Shown: piece by piece, positions 55,422 to 63,901 of the stretch
How positions within the stretch are numbered: position 1 is the first letter of the stretch
Layout: every line of letters begins with the position of its first letter
Assembly (NCBI RefSeq): GCF_030124175.1
Contig: NZ_JASKMT010000012.1
Location: forward strand, 62,001 to 126,000
Reading direction: 5' to 3'
Source: Streptomyces sp. 549
GTDB lineage: Bacteria; Actinomycetota; Actinomycetes; Streptomycetales; Streptomycetaceae
Length of the DNA stretch: 64,000 nucleotides
Made by a program: the position numbers and the translations under genes
The notes under the pieces: generated by a model
The model's database searches: none
What the model saw: the letters and a program-made list of their open reading frames with translations, nothing else
Told to the model about the DNA's origin: nothing

Positions 55422-55564
55422 CCACTCTGCGCCAATCCTCGCAGTGGCCTCGGCCTCGATCAGTTCTGGGGCATCCGCTCGGCCACCCCGCGGACGAGTT
55501 CGAGCCCGTCCGCCGAGCGTAGTGACTCCAGCAGCCGGAGTAGGTCATGCTGAGACAGGGCCAT
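55422..55564 (-). mobile_element. IS256-family transposase N-terminal remnant
   Basis: ATG 55564, preceded by GGGAGG, begins ALSQHDLLRLLESLRSADG, continuing LELVRGVAERMPQ, the typical N-terminus of actinobacterial IS256-family transposases. After codon 33 a one-base loss shifts the frame: reading on in the next frame gives ELIEAEATARIGAEW, which continues the family sequence, and then similarity ends. The catalytic DDE domain and terminal repeats are absent. A dead fragment marking a past insertion. Confidence 0.75.
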
Positions 55565-55867
55565 CCTGCACCTCCCGCGTTGAACTGCCCGTTCACTACG
55601 GAGAGTTGCGCGATGGCCCGCCTCATGCGCAGAGAGCGCGGGCCCCTTCGCGGGTGTGCGCCCGGCGAGCAAGCCCGCGCACACCTCACCCTTGATCGGC
55701 TACACCACGCGGCGGGACGCCATCCCGGACCCAGCCCCGACCTGCCGCATCGCCTGGTGCTGGGACCGGGTAGGTTCGCCGCAGGCTCGCAGTTGTTCGG
55801 GCACGGACGTGCCTTTCGCCTTCCCACCGTGGGCCGGTGATCGCCTGCGAGTGACAAAGGGGGCAGT
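55565..55867. other. Gene-free stretch upstream of a small membrane-protein gene
   Basis: No convincing gene. It contains the 5' flank of the IS256 remnant and presumably the promoter of the gene at 55868; no clear promoter motif was identified. Confidence 0.45.
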
Positions 55868-56203
55868 GTGAACGGCAATCCGCTGTACCACTGGATAGGG
55901 CTGGCGGTGTCCACGGCGGTCGTGCTGCCGGTGCCGGTGGCGATACTGCTGGGGTGGACATCGCCGTGGATGCGGAAGCGAGAGGCCGGGAAGCGGCTTC
56001 GCGCCTACGGCATCCTGTGCATCTACGGCCTCATTCTCGTCAACAGCATCCCCCGGATCGCCGACGCCTCCTTTGAGACGGTCATGGCCTGCATGAACGT
56101 CGGCTTCGGCTTCATCGCCGCCGCTGTGGTCCTGTTCCTGCTCGCGGAACGCAAGGACGCACGCGCCCGGACAGCCGCCGTGGTCGAACCGAGGGAAGGC
56201 TGA
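55868..56203 (+). CDS. Small integral membrane protein of unknown function
   Basis: 111 residues from GTG 55868. Three membrane segments (HWIGLAVSTAVVLPVPVAILLG, YGILCIYGLILVNSI, ACMNVGFGFIAAAVVLFLLA) separated by a basic loop (RKREAGKRLRAYG) and ending in a charged tail. No family recognised. It is convergent with the ABC importer operon. Codon use is ordinary for the genome. Confidence 0.7.
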   Translation: MNGNPLYHWIGLAVSTAVVLPVPVAILLGWTSPWMRKREAGKRLRAYGILCIYGLILVNSIPRIADASFETVMACMNVGFGFIAAAVVLFLLAERKDARARTAAVVEPREG

Positions 56204-56241
56204 AGCTCACTCCGCCACACCCGAGTTCTTGCGCCACGCCC

Positions 56242-56985
56242 TTACGCCACCCCCTGTGCCGGTACGAGCCTCCCGGAGCGCATCTCGATCGACCGGTCGG
56301 CGAAGTGGCGTACCACGGCTCGGTCGTGGCAGATGAAGAGGTACGCCAGGTCCAGCTCGTCCTGGAGGTCGGCGAGCAGGTTGAGGACTCCGGCCCGGAT
56401 GGAGGGGTCGAGAGCGGACACCGGTTCGTCCAGCACCAGCAGGCGGGGCTCGGAGGCCAACGCCCTCGCGATGCCAGCGCGTTGGCACTGCCCGCCGGAC
56501 AGCTCGTGCGGGTGTCGGTCGCCGTAGGCGGGGTCCAGGCCGACCCGGTCGAGGAGTTCCGCGACCCGGGCGGGGCCCGTCGTGTCCCAGCGGCCCTGCA
56601 CGTGGAGGGGTTCCGCCACCGCGTCCCGGATGCGGTGGCGGGGGCTGAGCGAGCCGTACGGGTCCTGGAAGACCGGCTGCATCCGGGGGCGGATCGGACG
56701 CAGTTCGCGTTCGGGCAGAGAGGTCAGTTCCCGACCCTCGAAACGGACCTCGCCCCCGTGCGGGCGCCGCAGCTGGAGTACGGCCGCGATGGTGGATGAC
56801 TTGCCGCAGCCGGACGGGCCGTTCAGGGCCAGGGTCTCACCCGCGTCCACTGTGAAGGACACCTGGTCGACGGCGGTGACCGTGCCGTAGCGGACGACCA
56901 GGTCGCGCACGTCGAGCAGTGCGTGGCCCTCGTCGCCGGGCAGGGCGCGGCTGCGGTCGTCGGGCCGGTGCTCGCGCGGGTTCAT
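56242..56985 (-). CDS. Peptide/metallophore-type ABC importer ATPase (DppF/OppF-like)
   Basis: 247 residues. Walker A LNGPSGCGKSSTIAAVL, Q-loop PVFQDPYGSLSPRH (the YGSLSPR signature of Opp/Dpp ATPases), signature LSGGQCQRAGIARAL, Walker B LLVLDEPVSALDPS, H-loop ICHDRAV. The last gene of a four-gene operon, overlapping the previous ATPase gene by 4 nt. It lacks the long C-terminal domain of many OppF proteins. Confidence 0.93.
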   Translation of the reverse strand: MNPREHRPDDRSRALPGDEGHALLDVRDLVVRYGTVTAVDQVSFTVDAGETLALNGPSGCGKSSTIAAVLQLRRPHGGEVRFEGRELTSLPERELRPIRPRMQPVFQDPYGSLSPRHRIRDAVAEPLHVQGRWDTTGPARVAELLDRVGLDPAYGDRHPHELSGGQCQRAGIARALASEPRLLVLDEPVSALDPSIRAGVLNLLADLQDELDLAYLFICHDRAVVRHFADRSIEMRSGRLVPAQGVA

Positions 56986-58025
56986 GCGGGCTGCTCCAGG
57001 AACAACTCGGTGGCGGAGTGCGGGAGGTCGTCCCAGCGGTGGCAGGCGACCTCGTGGTCGGCGCCGGCCGCCCGCAGCGACGGCTCCTCGCGGCGGCAGC
57101 GGTCCTCGGCGAGCGGGCAGCGCGGTGCGAAGGCGCAGCCGGGCGGAAGCGCGTCGGGGGCGGGGGGAGAGCCGGGGATGGAGGGCAGCCGGCGGCGACG
57201 CCGACGGGCCCCGGACCGTGAGTCGTCAGCGGCACCGTGACCCGCACCGGCACCCGCATGTACATCGTCCGGTGGCAGTGACGCCATCAGTCCCACTGTG
57301 TACGGCGCGCGGGGGCGGCCCAGTACTGCCCCGGCCGGGCCCTGCTCGACCTGGCGGCCGGCGTACATGACCAGCACGCGGTCGGCGTGGCCCCGGACCA
57401 CGCCCAGGTCGTGGGTGACCAGGACCAGCGCGGCCCCGACCGCCTCGCGCTGCTCGCCGAGGACGCGGAGGACCTGTTCCTGGAGTTCCGCGTCGAGCGC
57501 GGTCGTGGGTTCGTCGGCGACGACGACGTCCGGTTCGTTGATGGTCGCCATGGCGATCACGGCGCGCTGGCGCATGCCGCCGGAGTACTCGTGCGGGTAC
57601 GCCCGCGCCTTGCGTGCGGCGTCGGGGATTCCCACCCGGTCGAGCGCGGCGACCGCGCGAGCGCGGGCCTCCCTGCGCGGCACGCCGCCCACCGACCTGA
57701 CGGCGGCGGCGAGTTGGTCGCCCACCGGGTGGACGGGGGAGAGCGCGGAGAGGGCGTCCTGCGGGACGAGGGCGATACGGCGGCCTCGCTGGGAGGCCAG
57801 ATCCGCCGCACCGCGCAGCCGTACCGTTCCGGTTGTCGTCGCGCCCGCGGGCAGCATCCCGAGCAGGGCCCGCGCCGTGAGGGACTTGCCGGCGCCCGAC
57901 TCGCCGACGAGGGCCAGCACTTCGCGGGGCCGGACGTCGAAGGACAGCCCGCGCACGGCCTCCACCCCGTCGAACGCGATCCGCAGCTCGCGCACCGACA
58001 GCAGTACGTCGTCGTCAGACGTCAA
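56982..58025 (-). CDS. Peptide/metallophore-type ABC importer ATPase (DppD/OppD-like)
   Basis: 347 residues. Walker A ALVGESGAGKSLTARALLG, Q-loop VPQDALSALSP, signature YSGGMRQRAVIAMA, Walker B VVVADEPTTALDAE. The C-terminal oligopeptide-transporter domain has PPGCAFAPRCPLAEDRCRREEPSLR, with the Cys residues that bind an iron-sulfur cluster in OppD-type ATPases. It overlaps the permease gene by 11 nt. Confidence 0.93.
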   Translation of the reverse strand: MTSDDDVLLSVRELRIAFDGVEAVRGLSFDVRPREVLALVGESGAGKSLTARALLGMLPAGATTTGTVRLRGAADLASQRGRRIALVPQDALSALSPVHPVGDQLAAAVRSVGGVPRREARARAVAALDRVGIPDAARKARAYPHEYSGGMRQRAVIAMATINEPDVVVADEPTTALDAELQEQVLRVLGEQREAVGAALVLVTHDLGVVRGHADRVLVMYAGRQVEQGPAGAVLGRPRAPYTVGLMASLPPDDVHAGAGAGHGAADDSRSGARRRRRRLPSIPGSPPAPDALPPGCAFAPRCPLAEDRCRREEPSLRAAGADHEVACHRWDDLPHSATELFLEQPA

Positions 58026-59874
58026 CGGGGGCCTCCTTCGACACGGTCTTCGTGCTTGCCGGGTTCGTGCTGTGTGTCGGGCTCGTCGCCCCGGTCGGGT
58101 CCGGTGCGGGCGTCCTGGCCTTCACGGACCTGCGCCGGGCGGCCTGCCGGGCGGACCGCCGGCCGCGCTGCCCGTCGGCGTACGTCGCTCCCGACACCGC
58201 CAGACCGGCCAGCAGGGCCAGCGCGACCGCCGGGGCGAGCGCCGCCCACGGGGCGCGTTCCACGTACGCGCGGGACTCGTCGAGCAGCAGCCCCCACTCG
58301 GGCGTCGGCGGTTGGGCGCCGAGGCCGAGGAATCCGAGGGCGGCGAGGGCGAGGGCGATGCCCGGGAGGCGGAGGACGGCGTGGCGTGCGACGGGACCCG
58401 CGACGGACGGGAGCACGTGCCGGGTGAGGATCCATGACGGGCTCGCCCCGATGGCCCGCTGGGCCGTCAGGAAGGTGGACGCGCGGACCTCCTGGACCAG
58501 CGCCGCCGAGTGGGCCGACAGGGCCGGCCAGGAGACCGCAGCCACGGCGAGGGCCGCGCCGCCCGTGCCGGGGCCGGCTGCCGCGGCGACGAGGATGCCG
58601 ACGATCACCGGGGGCAGGGCGTTGGCGATGTCCGACGCGCCCGCGGCCAGGCCGGGCAGGAAGCCGAGTGCCAGGGCCACCAGCAGGCTCAGGGCGCAGA
58701 CCGCCGCCGCGGTGCCGACCGTGGAGGCCGCGCCGTGGCCGAGGCGGGCCAGCACGTCACGGCCGAGCCCGTCCGTGCCGAGCGGATACGCCCAGGACGG
58801 CGGCAGCAGGCGGGCGGTGGTGTCCACGGCGTACGGGTCACGCAGCAGGCCCCAGCCGATGGTGGTCAGGAGGACGGCTGCCAGGACCAGGGGTACCGCC
58901 GGATGGGTGCGGACCGGTCGGGTCGGCGGGAGGGTGAGCCCCGCGTCGCGCAGGGCCGGGCCGAGCAGGCGGCGGCGGACGAGGGCGGCCAGGGCGCCGG
59001 CGGCCAGACCCAGGACGAGCAGGGCGAGGACGGAGCCCTGGAGGAGCGGGAGGTCCTGGGACTTGGCCGCGCCGAGCGCCGTGCGGCCGATGCCGGGCAC
59101 CGCGAACACCGTCTCCACGGCGACCGCGCCGCCCGTCAGGCCGACGGCGACCATGCCGAACTGCGGTACCAGCGGCGGCAGCACACGGCGCAGCGCGGCG
59201 GTCGAGACGCGGGACCGGCTCACGCCCGCGCCGCGCCACAGCTCCACCCAGCGTTCGTCGAGTACGGCGGGCAGCGCGTCCGCGACCAGGCGGCCCAGCA
59301 GGCCGCCGGCCGGGACGCCGAGGGCGATCGCGGGCAGGACAAGGTACTCCGGTCCCGCCCAGCCCGCTGTGGGCAGCCAGCCCAGCCACACCCCGCACAC
59401 CAGCAACGCGACCGTGGCCAGCAGGAACTCGGGCACGGCGGCGAGCATCGCGGCGAACGCGCCGCCCGTTCCCCGGCTCCGGACGAGCACCGGGGCGACC
59501 AGCGCGCAGGCCAGGAGTGCCGCGACGGCGAAGGCGGCGCCCATCAGGCCGAGGGAGACCTGGAGGCCGGAGGCGACCGAGGGGAGCACGTCGGTGCCGG
59601 ACACCCACGACGTGCCGAGGTCGCCGCGCAGCAGGCCCAAGGCCCAGTCCCCCAGGAGGGTGAGGGGACCGGCGCCGAGGCCCAGGTCCTCGCGGATCGC
59701 GGCCAGCGCCTCGGGCGTGGCCTCCTGCTCGGCTGACCGGGCCCGCAGCACGGTCAGCGCGGGGTCGCGGCCGGACAGCCACGGCAGGAGGCCGACCACG
59801 GCCAGCACGGTGATCAGGCAGACGAAGCGGGCCGACCCCGCGGGGCCGACCCGCTTCCAGACGGACTGCTTCAC
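58015..59874 (-). CDS. Fused two-domain ABC permease (DppB + DppC in one chain)
   Basis: 619 residues that contain both permeases of an Opp/Dpp/Nik importer. Residues about 1-305 are DppB-like (LREDLGLG-type periplasmic loop, EAA region DERWVELWRGAGVSRSRVSTAALRRVLPPL). Residues about 325-570 are DppC-like (PLGTDGLGRDVLARLGHGA, EAA region RASTFLTAQRAIGASPSWILTRHVLP, LGFLGLGAQPPTPEWGLLL). The tail is basic and disordered. Most relatives have two separate genes. It overlaps the binding-protein gene by 4 nt. Confidence 0.92.
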   Translation of the reverse strand: MKQSVWKRVGPAGSARFVCLITVLAVVGLLPWLSGRDPALTVLRARSAEQEATPEALAAIREDLGLGAGPLTLLGDWALGLLRGDLGTSWVSGTDVLPSVASGLQVSLGLMGAAFAVAALLACALVAPVLVRSRGTGGAFAAMLAAVPEFLLATVALLVCGVWLGWLPTAGWAGPEYLVLPAIALGVPAGGLLGRLVADALPAVLDERWVELWRGAGVSRSRVSTAALRRVLPPLVPQFGMVAVGLTGGAVAVETVFAVPGIGRTALGAAKSQDLPLLQGSVLALLVLGLAAGALAALVRRRLLGPALRDAGLTLPPTRPVRTHPAVPLVLAAVLLTTIGWGLLRDPYAVDTTARLLPPSWAYPLGTDGLGRDVLARLGHGAASTVGTAAAVCALSLLVALALGFLPGLAAGASDIANALPPVIVGILVAAAAGPGTGGAALAVAAVSWPALSAHSAALVQEVRASTFLTAQRAIGASPSWILTRHVLPSVAGPVARHAVLRLPGIALALAALGFLGLGAQPPTPEWGLLLDESRAYVERAPWAALAPAVALALLAGLAVSGATYADGQRGRRSARQAARRRSVKARTPAPDPTGATSPTHSTNPASTKTVSKEAPVDV

Positions 59875-61370
59875 TTGACGTAGGTCTCCGAGGTGACCAG
59901 CTCACGCTCGCGCGGGTCGTGCGCGGCGTCCACGACTCCGGCCGCGTCGCCCTGGATGACCCGCTCGTGCAGCATCGGCACGGCGGCGTCGGTGCCGAGG
60001 ACGGCGGCCTCGGCGTCGATGACGGCCTGGCGGCGGGCGTCGCCGGCGGCGGTGTCGGAGGCCTTGCCGAGTGCCTTGTCGACGGTCCGGTCGGCGAGCT
60101 GGGGGATGTTGAAGGAGCCGTCGGAGGCGAAGTCGCTGTACAGGTAGGCGGCCGGGTCGCCGGAGTCGAGAACGGTCGCCCGGGAGAGGACGAAGGCGTC
60201 GAACTCGCCTGCCAGCGCGTCGGATTCGATGTTGGCGTACTCGCGCACGTCGAGCCTCACCTTGAACCCGGCCTTCTGCAGCTGCTGCTGCAGTGCGGCG
60301 GCGACCTCGGGCAGTTCGGCGCGGTCCGTGAAGGTGCCGATGGTGATCGACTTGCCGGCCGGGTCACCGGCCTTGGCGCGCTTCACCGTGGACCGCAGGT
60401 CGGCCGCCCAGGGGAGTGCGGGCCCGAGCAGTCCCTCGGCCACGTCGGCGCGCCCCTCGTAGACGCCCTCGACGATCGACTCGGTGTCGAGGGCCTCGCG
60501 GGCGGCGGCGCGCAGGGCGGCGTCCTTGAAGACGCCCTTCTCGGTGTTCAGGTAGAGCGTGTTGGTGCGGGGCATCGGGACCTCGGTGATCAGGTCCTCG
60601 TCGAGCACGGCTGCCTGCGACACGGGCACCGACTCGACGATGTCGGCCTCACCGCTGCGCAGGGAGGCAGCGCGGGCGGTGCCGTCCGGCACGAACTTCA
60701 CGTCGATGCCGGGGGCCTTGGCCTTGCCGCCCCAGTAGTCGTCGTAGCGGTCGAGGGAGGCGGAGGAGGTGCCGTTGACCTTGGTCAGCTCGAAGGGGCC
60801 GGTGCCGGCGCCCACCGGGTCGACGGTCTTCCCCTTGTAGGCCTTCGCCGCGAGGATCGACAGCTGCGGCGAGCTGAGCCGCTGCGGGACCAGCGGGTCC
60901 TCCACGGCGGTGGTGACGGTGACGGTGTCGCCGTCGGCCTTCGCCGTCAGCTTGACGCCGTCGAGGATGCGGGGCTTGGGGGAGGCGGTGGCCGCCACGG
61001 TGAGGGACTTCGCGACGGCCTCGCCGGTGAGCTTCGTCCCGTCGTGGAAGGTCACCCCGTCCCGGAGGGTGAACGTCCACTGCTTGCCCGACTGCTTCCA
61101 CTCGGTGGCCAGCGCGGGCTGCGCGTCGCCCTCCGCGTCCAGCTTCACCAGGGTCTCCGCGGTCGACCACCGCGACAGCTTGAACGCGTCGTCGGACAGC
61201 GGCGTCAGGCCCGAGCGGGGCGGCTGCATCATCGCGACCCGTATGCGCTTGCCCTCCCCGGAGGCCGCGTCCTCCGTCGTGCCCGTCGACGAGAAGCAGC
61301 CTGTGAGCAGGAGGGAGGACGCCGCGGTGGTGATCGCGACGAGGGGAACGGATCGGGCGGGATGGCGCAC
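59871..61370 (-). CDS. Solute-binding lipoprotein of the SBP_bac_5 family
   Basis: 499 residues from GTG 61370 (GGAGTC upstream). Lipobox LLLTGC near residue 25. The SBP_bac_5 domain follows: WSTAETLVKLDAEGDAQPALATEWKQS, WTFTLRDGVTFHDGTKLTGEAV, GTGPFELTKVN, and LALSRATVLDS-type C-lobe text around AFVLSRATVLDSGDPAAYLYSD. This family binds peptides, nickel or metallophores. A Zur-like box 58 bp upstream suggests zinc-starvation control, so a zinc-chelate substrate is the working inference. Confidence 0.93.
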   Translation of the reverse strand: MRHPARSVPLVAITTAASSLLLTGCFSSTGTTEDAASGEGKRIRVAMMQPPRSGLTPLSDDAFKLSRWSTAETLVKLDAEGDAQPALATEWKQSGKQWTFTLRDGVTFHDGTKLTGEAVAKSLTVAATASPKPRILDGVKLTAKADGDTVTVTTAVEDPLVPQRLSSPQLSILAAKAYKGKTVDPVGAGTGPFELTKVNGTSSASLDRYDDYWGGKAKAPGIDVKFVPDGTARAASLRSGEADIVESVPVSQAAVLDEDLITEVPMPRTNTLYLNTEKGVFKDAALRAAAREALDTESIVEGVYEGRADVAEGLLGPALPWAADLRSTVKRAKAGDPAGKSITIGTFTDRAELPEVAAALQQQLQKAGFKVRLDVREYANIESDALAGEFDAFVLSRATVLDSGDPAAYLYSDFASDGSFNIPQLADRTVDKALGKASDTAAGDARRQAVIDAEAAVLGTDAAVPMLHERVIQGDAAGVVDAAHDPRERELVTSETYVK

Positions 61371-61427
61371 AGGGGACTCCGGGGGGAGGGCATCGTTGAA
61401 GTTTGAACATCGCCGACCGTAGCATGA

Positions 61428-61442
61428 TGACAATCGTTTTCA
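61428..61442 (-). promoter_or_regulatory. Zur-like box TGACAATCGTTTTCA
   Basis: A 15-bp sequence with 7-1-7 dyad character (reverse strand TGAAAACGATTGTCA) lies 58 bp upstream of the binding-protein gene. It closely resembles the AT-rich actinobacterial Zur consensus (TGAAAATCATTTTCA type) and stands out from the surrounding GC-rich DNA. It predicts repression of the importer by Zur with zinc. A Fur-type regulator is the alternative. Confidence 0.6.
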
Positions 61443-61560
61443 GAAGCGGACATTTATCACATGCCCAAGAGCCTTGTACGTTCCGCGAGTTGAAGAGTGG
61501 TGCGTCCTGCGGGACGGCGAAAGCCGAGCCGGATGTGGCCTGTACGTGTCAGCCCTGGCT

Positions 61561-62178
61561 CTACTCGCCGTTCGGTTGTGCGGTGGCCTCCATGGCGGCG
61601 AGGCCGCCGAGTAGGAGGGCGGCGAACCGGGCGGCCCACTGCCGGTCGACCGAGCCGCCGCTGATCAGGCAGCGGTGCACGACCGCGCCCGCGATCACGT
61701 CGAAGAGCAGGTCGACGACGCGGGCCGTCTCGGCGGTGTCCGCGGCGTCCGGCGGTAGCTCGCCCCGGGCCTGGGCGCGCGCCCGGCCGGTGACGACGAG
61801 GTGCTTCTGGCGGTCGACGACGGTTGCGCGCAGCCGCTGCTGGAGTGCGGGGTCGGTGGCGGCCTCGCCGACCACCGCCAGCAGGGCCGCCGAGGTCTCG
61901 GGGCGTTCCAGCAGCGCGCCGAAGGACAGGACGACGCCCTCCAGGTCGTCCCGCAGGTTGCCAAGGTCCGGCAGTTCGAGCGAGTCGAAGACGGTCGCGA
62001 CCGCGTCCACGACCAGTTCGCTCTTGCCCGGCCAGCGCCGGTAGAGCGTGGTCTTCGCCACGCCCGCACGGCTGGCGACGTCCGCCATCGACAGCCCGGA
62101 CCAGCCCAGTTCGACCAGGGCCGCCCTGGTCGCGTCCAGAATGGCCGCGTCCGTGGCGGCGTTGCGTGGTCGAGCCAT
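61561..62178 (-). CDS. TetR-family transcriptional regulator
   Basis: 205 residues. HTH (about 10-60): ATDAAILDATRAALVELGWSGLSMADVASRAGVAKTTLYRRWPGKSELV. The C-terminal domain matches the TetR_C type found with RRWPGK proteins (DPALQQRLRATVVDRQKHLV). Same strand as the ABC importer 190 bp downstream, but a separate promoter with a Zur-like box lies between, so control of the importer is uncertain. Confidence 0.9.
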   Translation of the reverse strand: MARPRNAATDAAILDATRAALVELGWSGLSMADVASRAGVAKTTLYRRWPGKSELVVDAVATVFDSLELPDLGNLRDDLEGVVLSFGALLERPETSAALLAVVGEAATDPALQQRLRATVVDRQKHLVVTGRARAQARGELPPDAADTAETARVVDLLFDVIAGAVVHRCLISGGSVDRQWAARFAALLLGGLAAMEATAQPNGE

Positions 62179-62337
62179 GGGGTGACCCTACCCAGCACAT
62201 GAGTTACGCTACGGCCCGTAGCGGAATGGCCTGCGGTGGACCTGCCCCGGTCTCCGGAGCGCCGCGACACACCGCGACAACCACAACCGGGTGGGGACCC
62301 GGCGCACAACACCGCGTGGAGGGGGGAGACTGTCCTC

Positions 62338-63306
62338 ATGCAGCCACGCAACATGTCCATGAGCGGAGTGGTCGACCTCGGTGCCGTGAAGGCCGCCGGG
62401 GAGGCCAAGCAGAAGGCGGAGGAGGCGCGCGCCCAGCGCGCCGCCGCCGGCAGTGGGCCGGGATCGGCCGCGGCGCCGTCCGGCCTGGTGATCGACGTCG
62501 ACGAGGCGGGCTTCGAGCTCGACGTGCTCCAGCGGTCCGCCGAGGTGCCGGTGGTCATCGACTTCTGGGCCGAGTGGTGCGAGCCGTGCAAGCAGCTCGG
62601 ACCGCTGCTGGAGCGCCTCGCGCAGGAGTACCGCGGGCGCTTCGTACTCGCCAAGATCGACGTCGACAGCAACCAGATGCTGTTCCAGCAGTTCGGCGTG
62701 CAGGGCATCCCGGCCGTCTTCGCCGTCATCGCCGGTCAGGCGCTGCCCCTCTTCCAGGGCGCGGCCCCCGAGGCGCAGGTCCGCCAGGTGCTGGACCAGC
62801 TGATCCAGGCCGCCGAGGAGCGGTTCGGCATCGTCGGTGCCCCCGTGGACGGGGACGCCGCTCCGGTGGCCGAGCAGGCGCCCGAGCCGCCGGTCGATCC
62901 GGTGCTGGCCGCGGCGCACGAGGCGCTGGACGCCGGTGACCTCGGCGGTGCGGTGCAGGCCTACCGCAACGTGCTCTCCGACAACCCGCTGAACCAGGAG
63001 GCGAAACTGGGCCTGGCGCAGGCCGAGTTGCTTGCCCGGGTGCAGGGTCTTGACGAGCGCGAGGTGCGCACCGCCGCCGCCGACGCGCCGACGGACGTGC
63101 AGGCGCAGCTGCGGGCGGCGGACCTGGATCTGGTCGGCGGCCACGTGGAGGACGCCTTCGGCCGACTCGTGGAGACGGTTCGCCGCACCGCGGGGGACGA
63201 CCGGGAGAGTGTCCGGCTGCGTCTGCTGGAGCTGTTCGAGGTGATCGGCGGGGAGGACCCGAGGGTCGTCGCCGCCCGCGGCGCGCTCGCCCGGGTGCTG
63301 TTCTGA
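62338..63306 (+). CDS. Thioredoxin-TPR protein (CnoX/YbbN-like)
   Basis: 322 residues from ATG 62338. A charged 50-residue leader precedes a thioredoxin domain (about 55-160: VVIDFWAEWCEPCKQLGPLLERLAQEYRGRFVLAKIDVDSN, PAVFAVIAGQ, cis-Pro in GIPAVF) with active site CEPC, then a helical TPR-type region (about 205-320: AAHEALDAGDLGGAVQAYRNVLSDNPLNQEAKLGLAQAELL). E. coli YbbN/CnoX with this layout protects proteins from oxidative damage and cooperates with chaperones. The intact CxxC means redox activity is possible. Confidence 0.92.
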   Translation: MQPRNMSMSGVVDLGAVKAAGEAKQKAEEARAQRAAAGSGPGSAAAPSGLVIDVDEAGFELDVLQRSAEVPVVIDFWAEWCEPCKQLGPLLERLAQEYRGRFVLAKIDVDSNQMLFQQFGVQGIPAVFAVIAGQALPLFQGAAPEAQVRQVLDQLIQAAEERFGIVGAPVDGDAAPVAEQAPEPPVDPVLAAAHEALDAGDLGGAVQAYRNVLSDNPLNQEAKLGLAQAELLARVQGLDEREVRTAAADAPTDVQAQLRAADLDLVGGHVEDAFGRLVETVRRTAGDDRESVRLRLLELFEVIGGEDPRVVAARGALARVLF

Positions 63307-63346
63307 CCGTCGTCCCGATTCCGCCGCGCTTATTTACAGACTGACA

Positions 63347-63392
63347 AACAGCGGCCGCGCTTTGCCAAATCTTGGCAATCGCGGCCGCTGTT
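63347..63392 (+). terminator. Nested hairpin downstream of the thioredoxin-TPR gene
   Basis: Outer arms 63347-63359 and 63380-63392 (13 bp, perfect) enclose inner arms TTGCCAA (63362-63368) and TTGGCAA (63372-63378). It begins 41 bp after the stop codon. A strong stacked stem-loop, best read as a terminator. Confidence 0.75.
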
Positions 63393-63901
63393 ACTCCGGG
63401 TAAGTGCAGGTCGGCGTTTTCTCCGTAAGGTGCCCGTTTGATCCACTTGTCAGCGCCGACCCGGCGGGCACCCTCCGTACCCGCCCTGTTCGCGGCGCCG
63501 GGCTGTGGTTACCCGTTCGTTACCCGTAAGTAACGAGGCCCTTGTGTCGCGGCCCGTCCATGGACCACGATCGGCCACGCTCGGTCCACTCCCACCGCCC
63601 GGCAGCCAACCGGTGTCCGTGCGGCCAGTGGTCACCCCACCGGGCAGGCCGCGGGCACCCCACCCGCGGTCAGGACAGGGGGGTCTCCGCCGATCGGCGG
63701 GGCCTGTCCGCAGCCGCGCGAGAGCGCGGCAAGTGGTTGTCGCTCGGGGGTGATCGCCGGCCGACGGGACGCTTCCCGCGCCCCGGGGCTTCGGCGTTCC
63801 CCTTCCCGAGGACGGAGCACTTCTCCCATCCCTGCCGGGGGGCGGTCCGCATCGGACGGCCGCACCGGGCCGGAGATGTACGTCCGAGAAGGAGGAATGT
63901 C
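63393..63901. other. Upstream region of the DUF6230 gene
   Basis: No gene. It contains GTTACCCGT at about 63508 and again at 63519, and the palindrome CGTTAC-n6-GTAACG (63518-63535), candidate regulatory elements about 370 bp before the start. AAGGAGGA lies just upstream of ATG 63902. The leader or promoter region is long for a single gene. Confidence 0.5.

Noticed and set aside
55547..55871. + strand ORFs over the IS256 flank
   Set aside because: No ribosome site, poor codon bias, and they oppose the recognisable transposase fragment.
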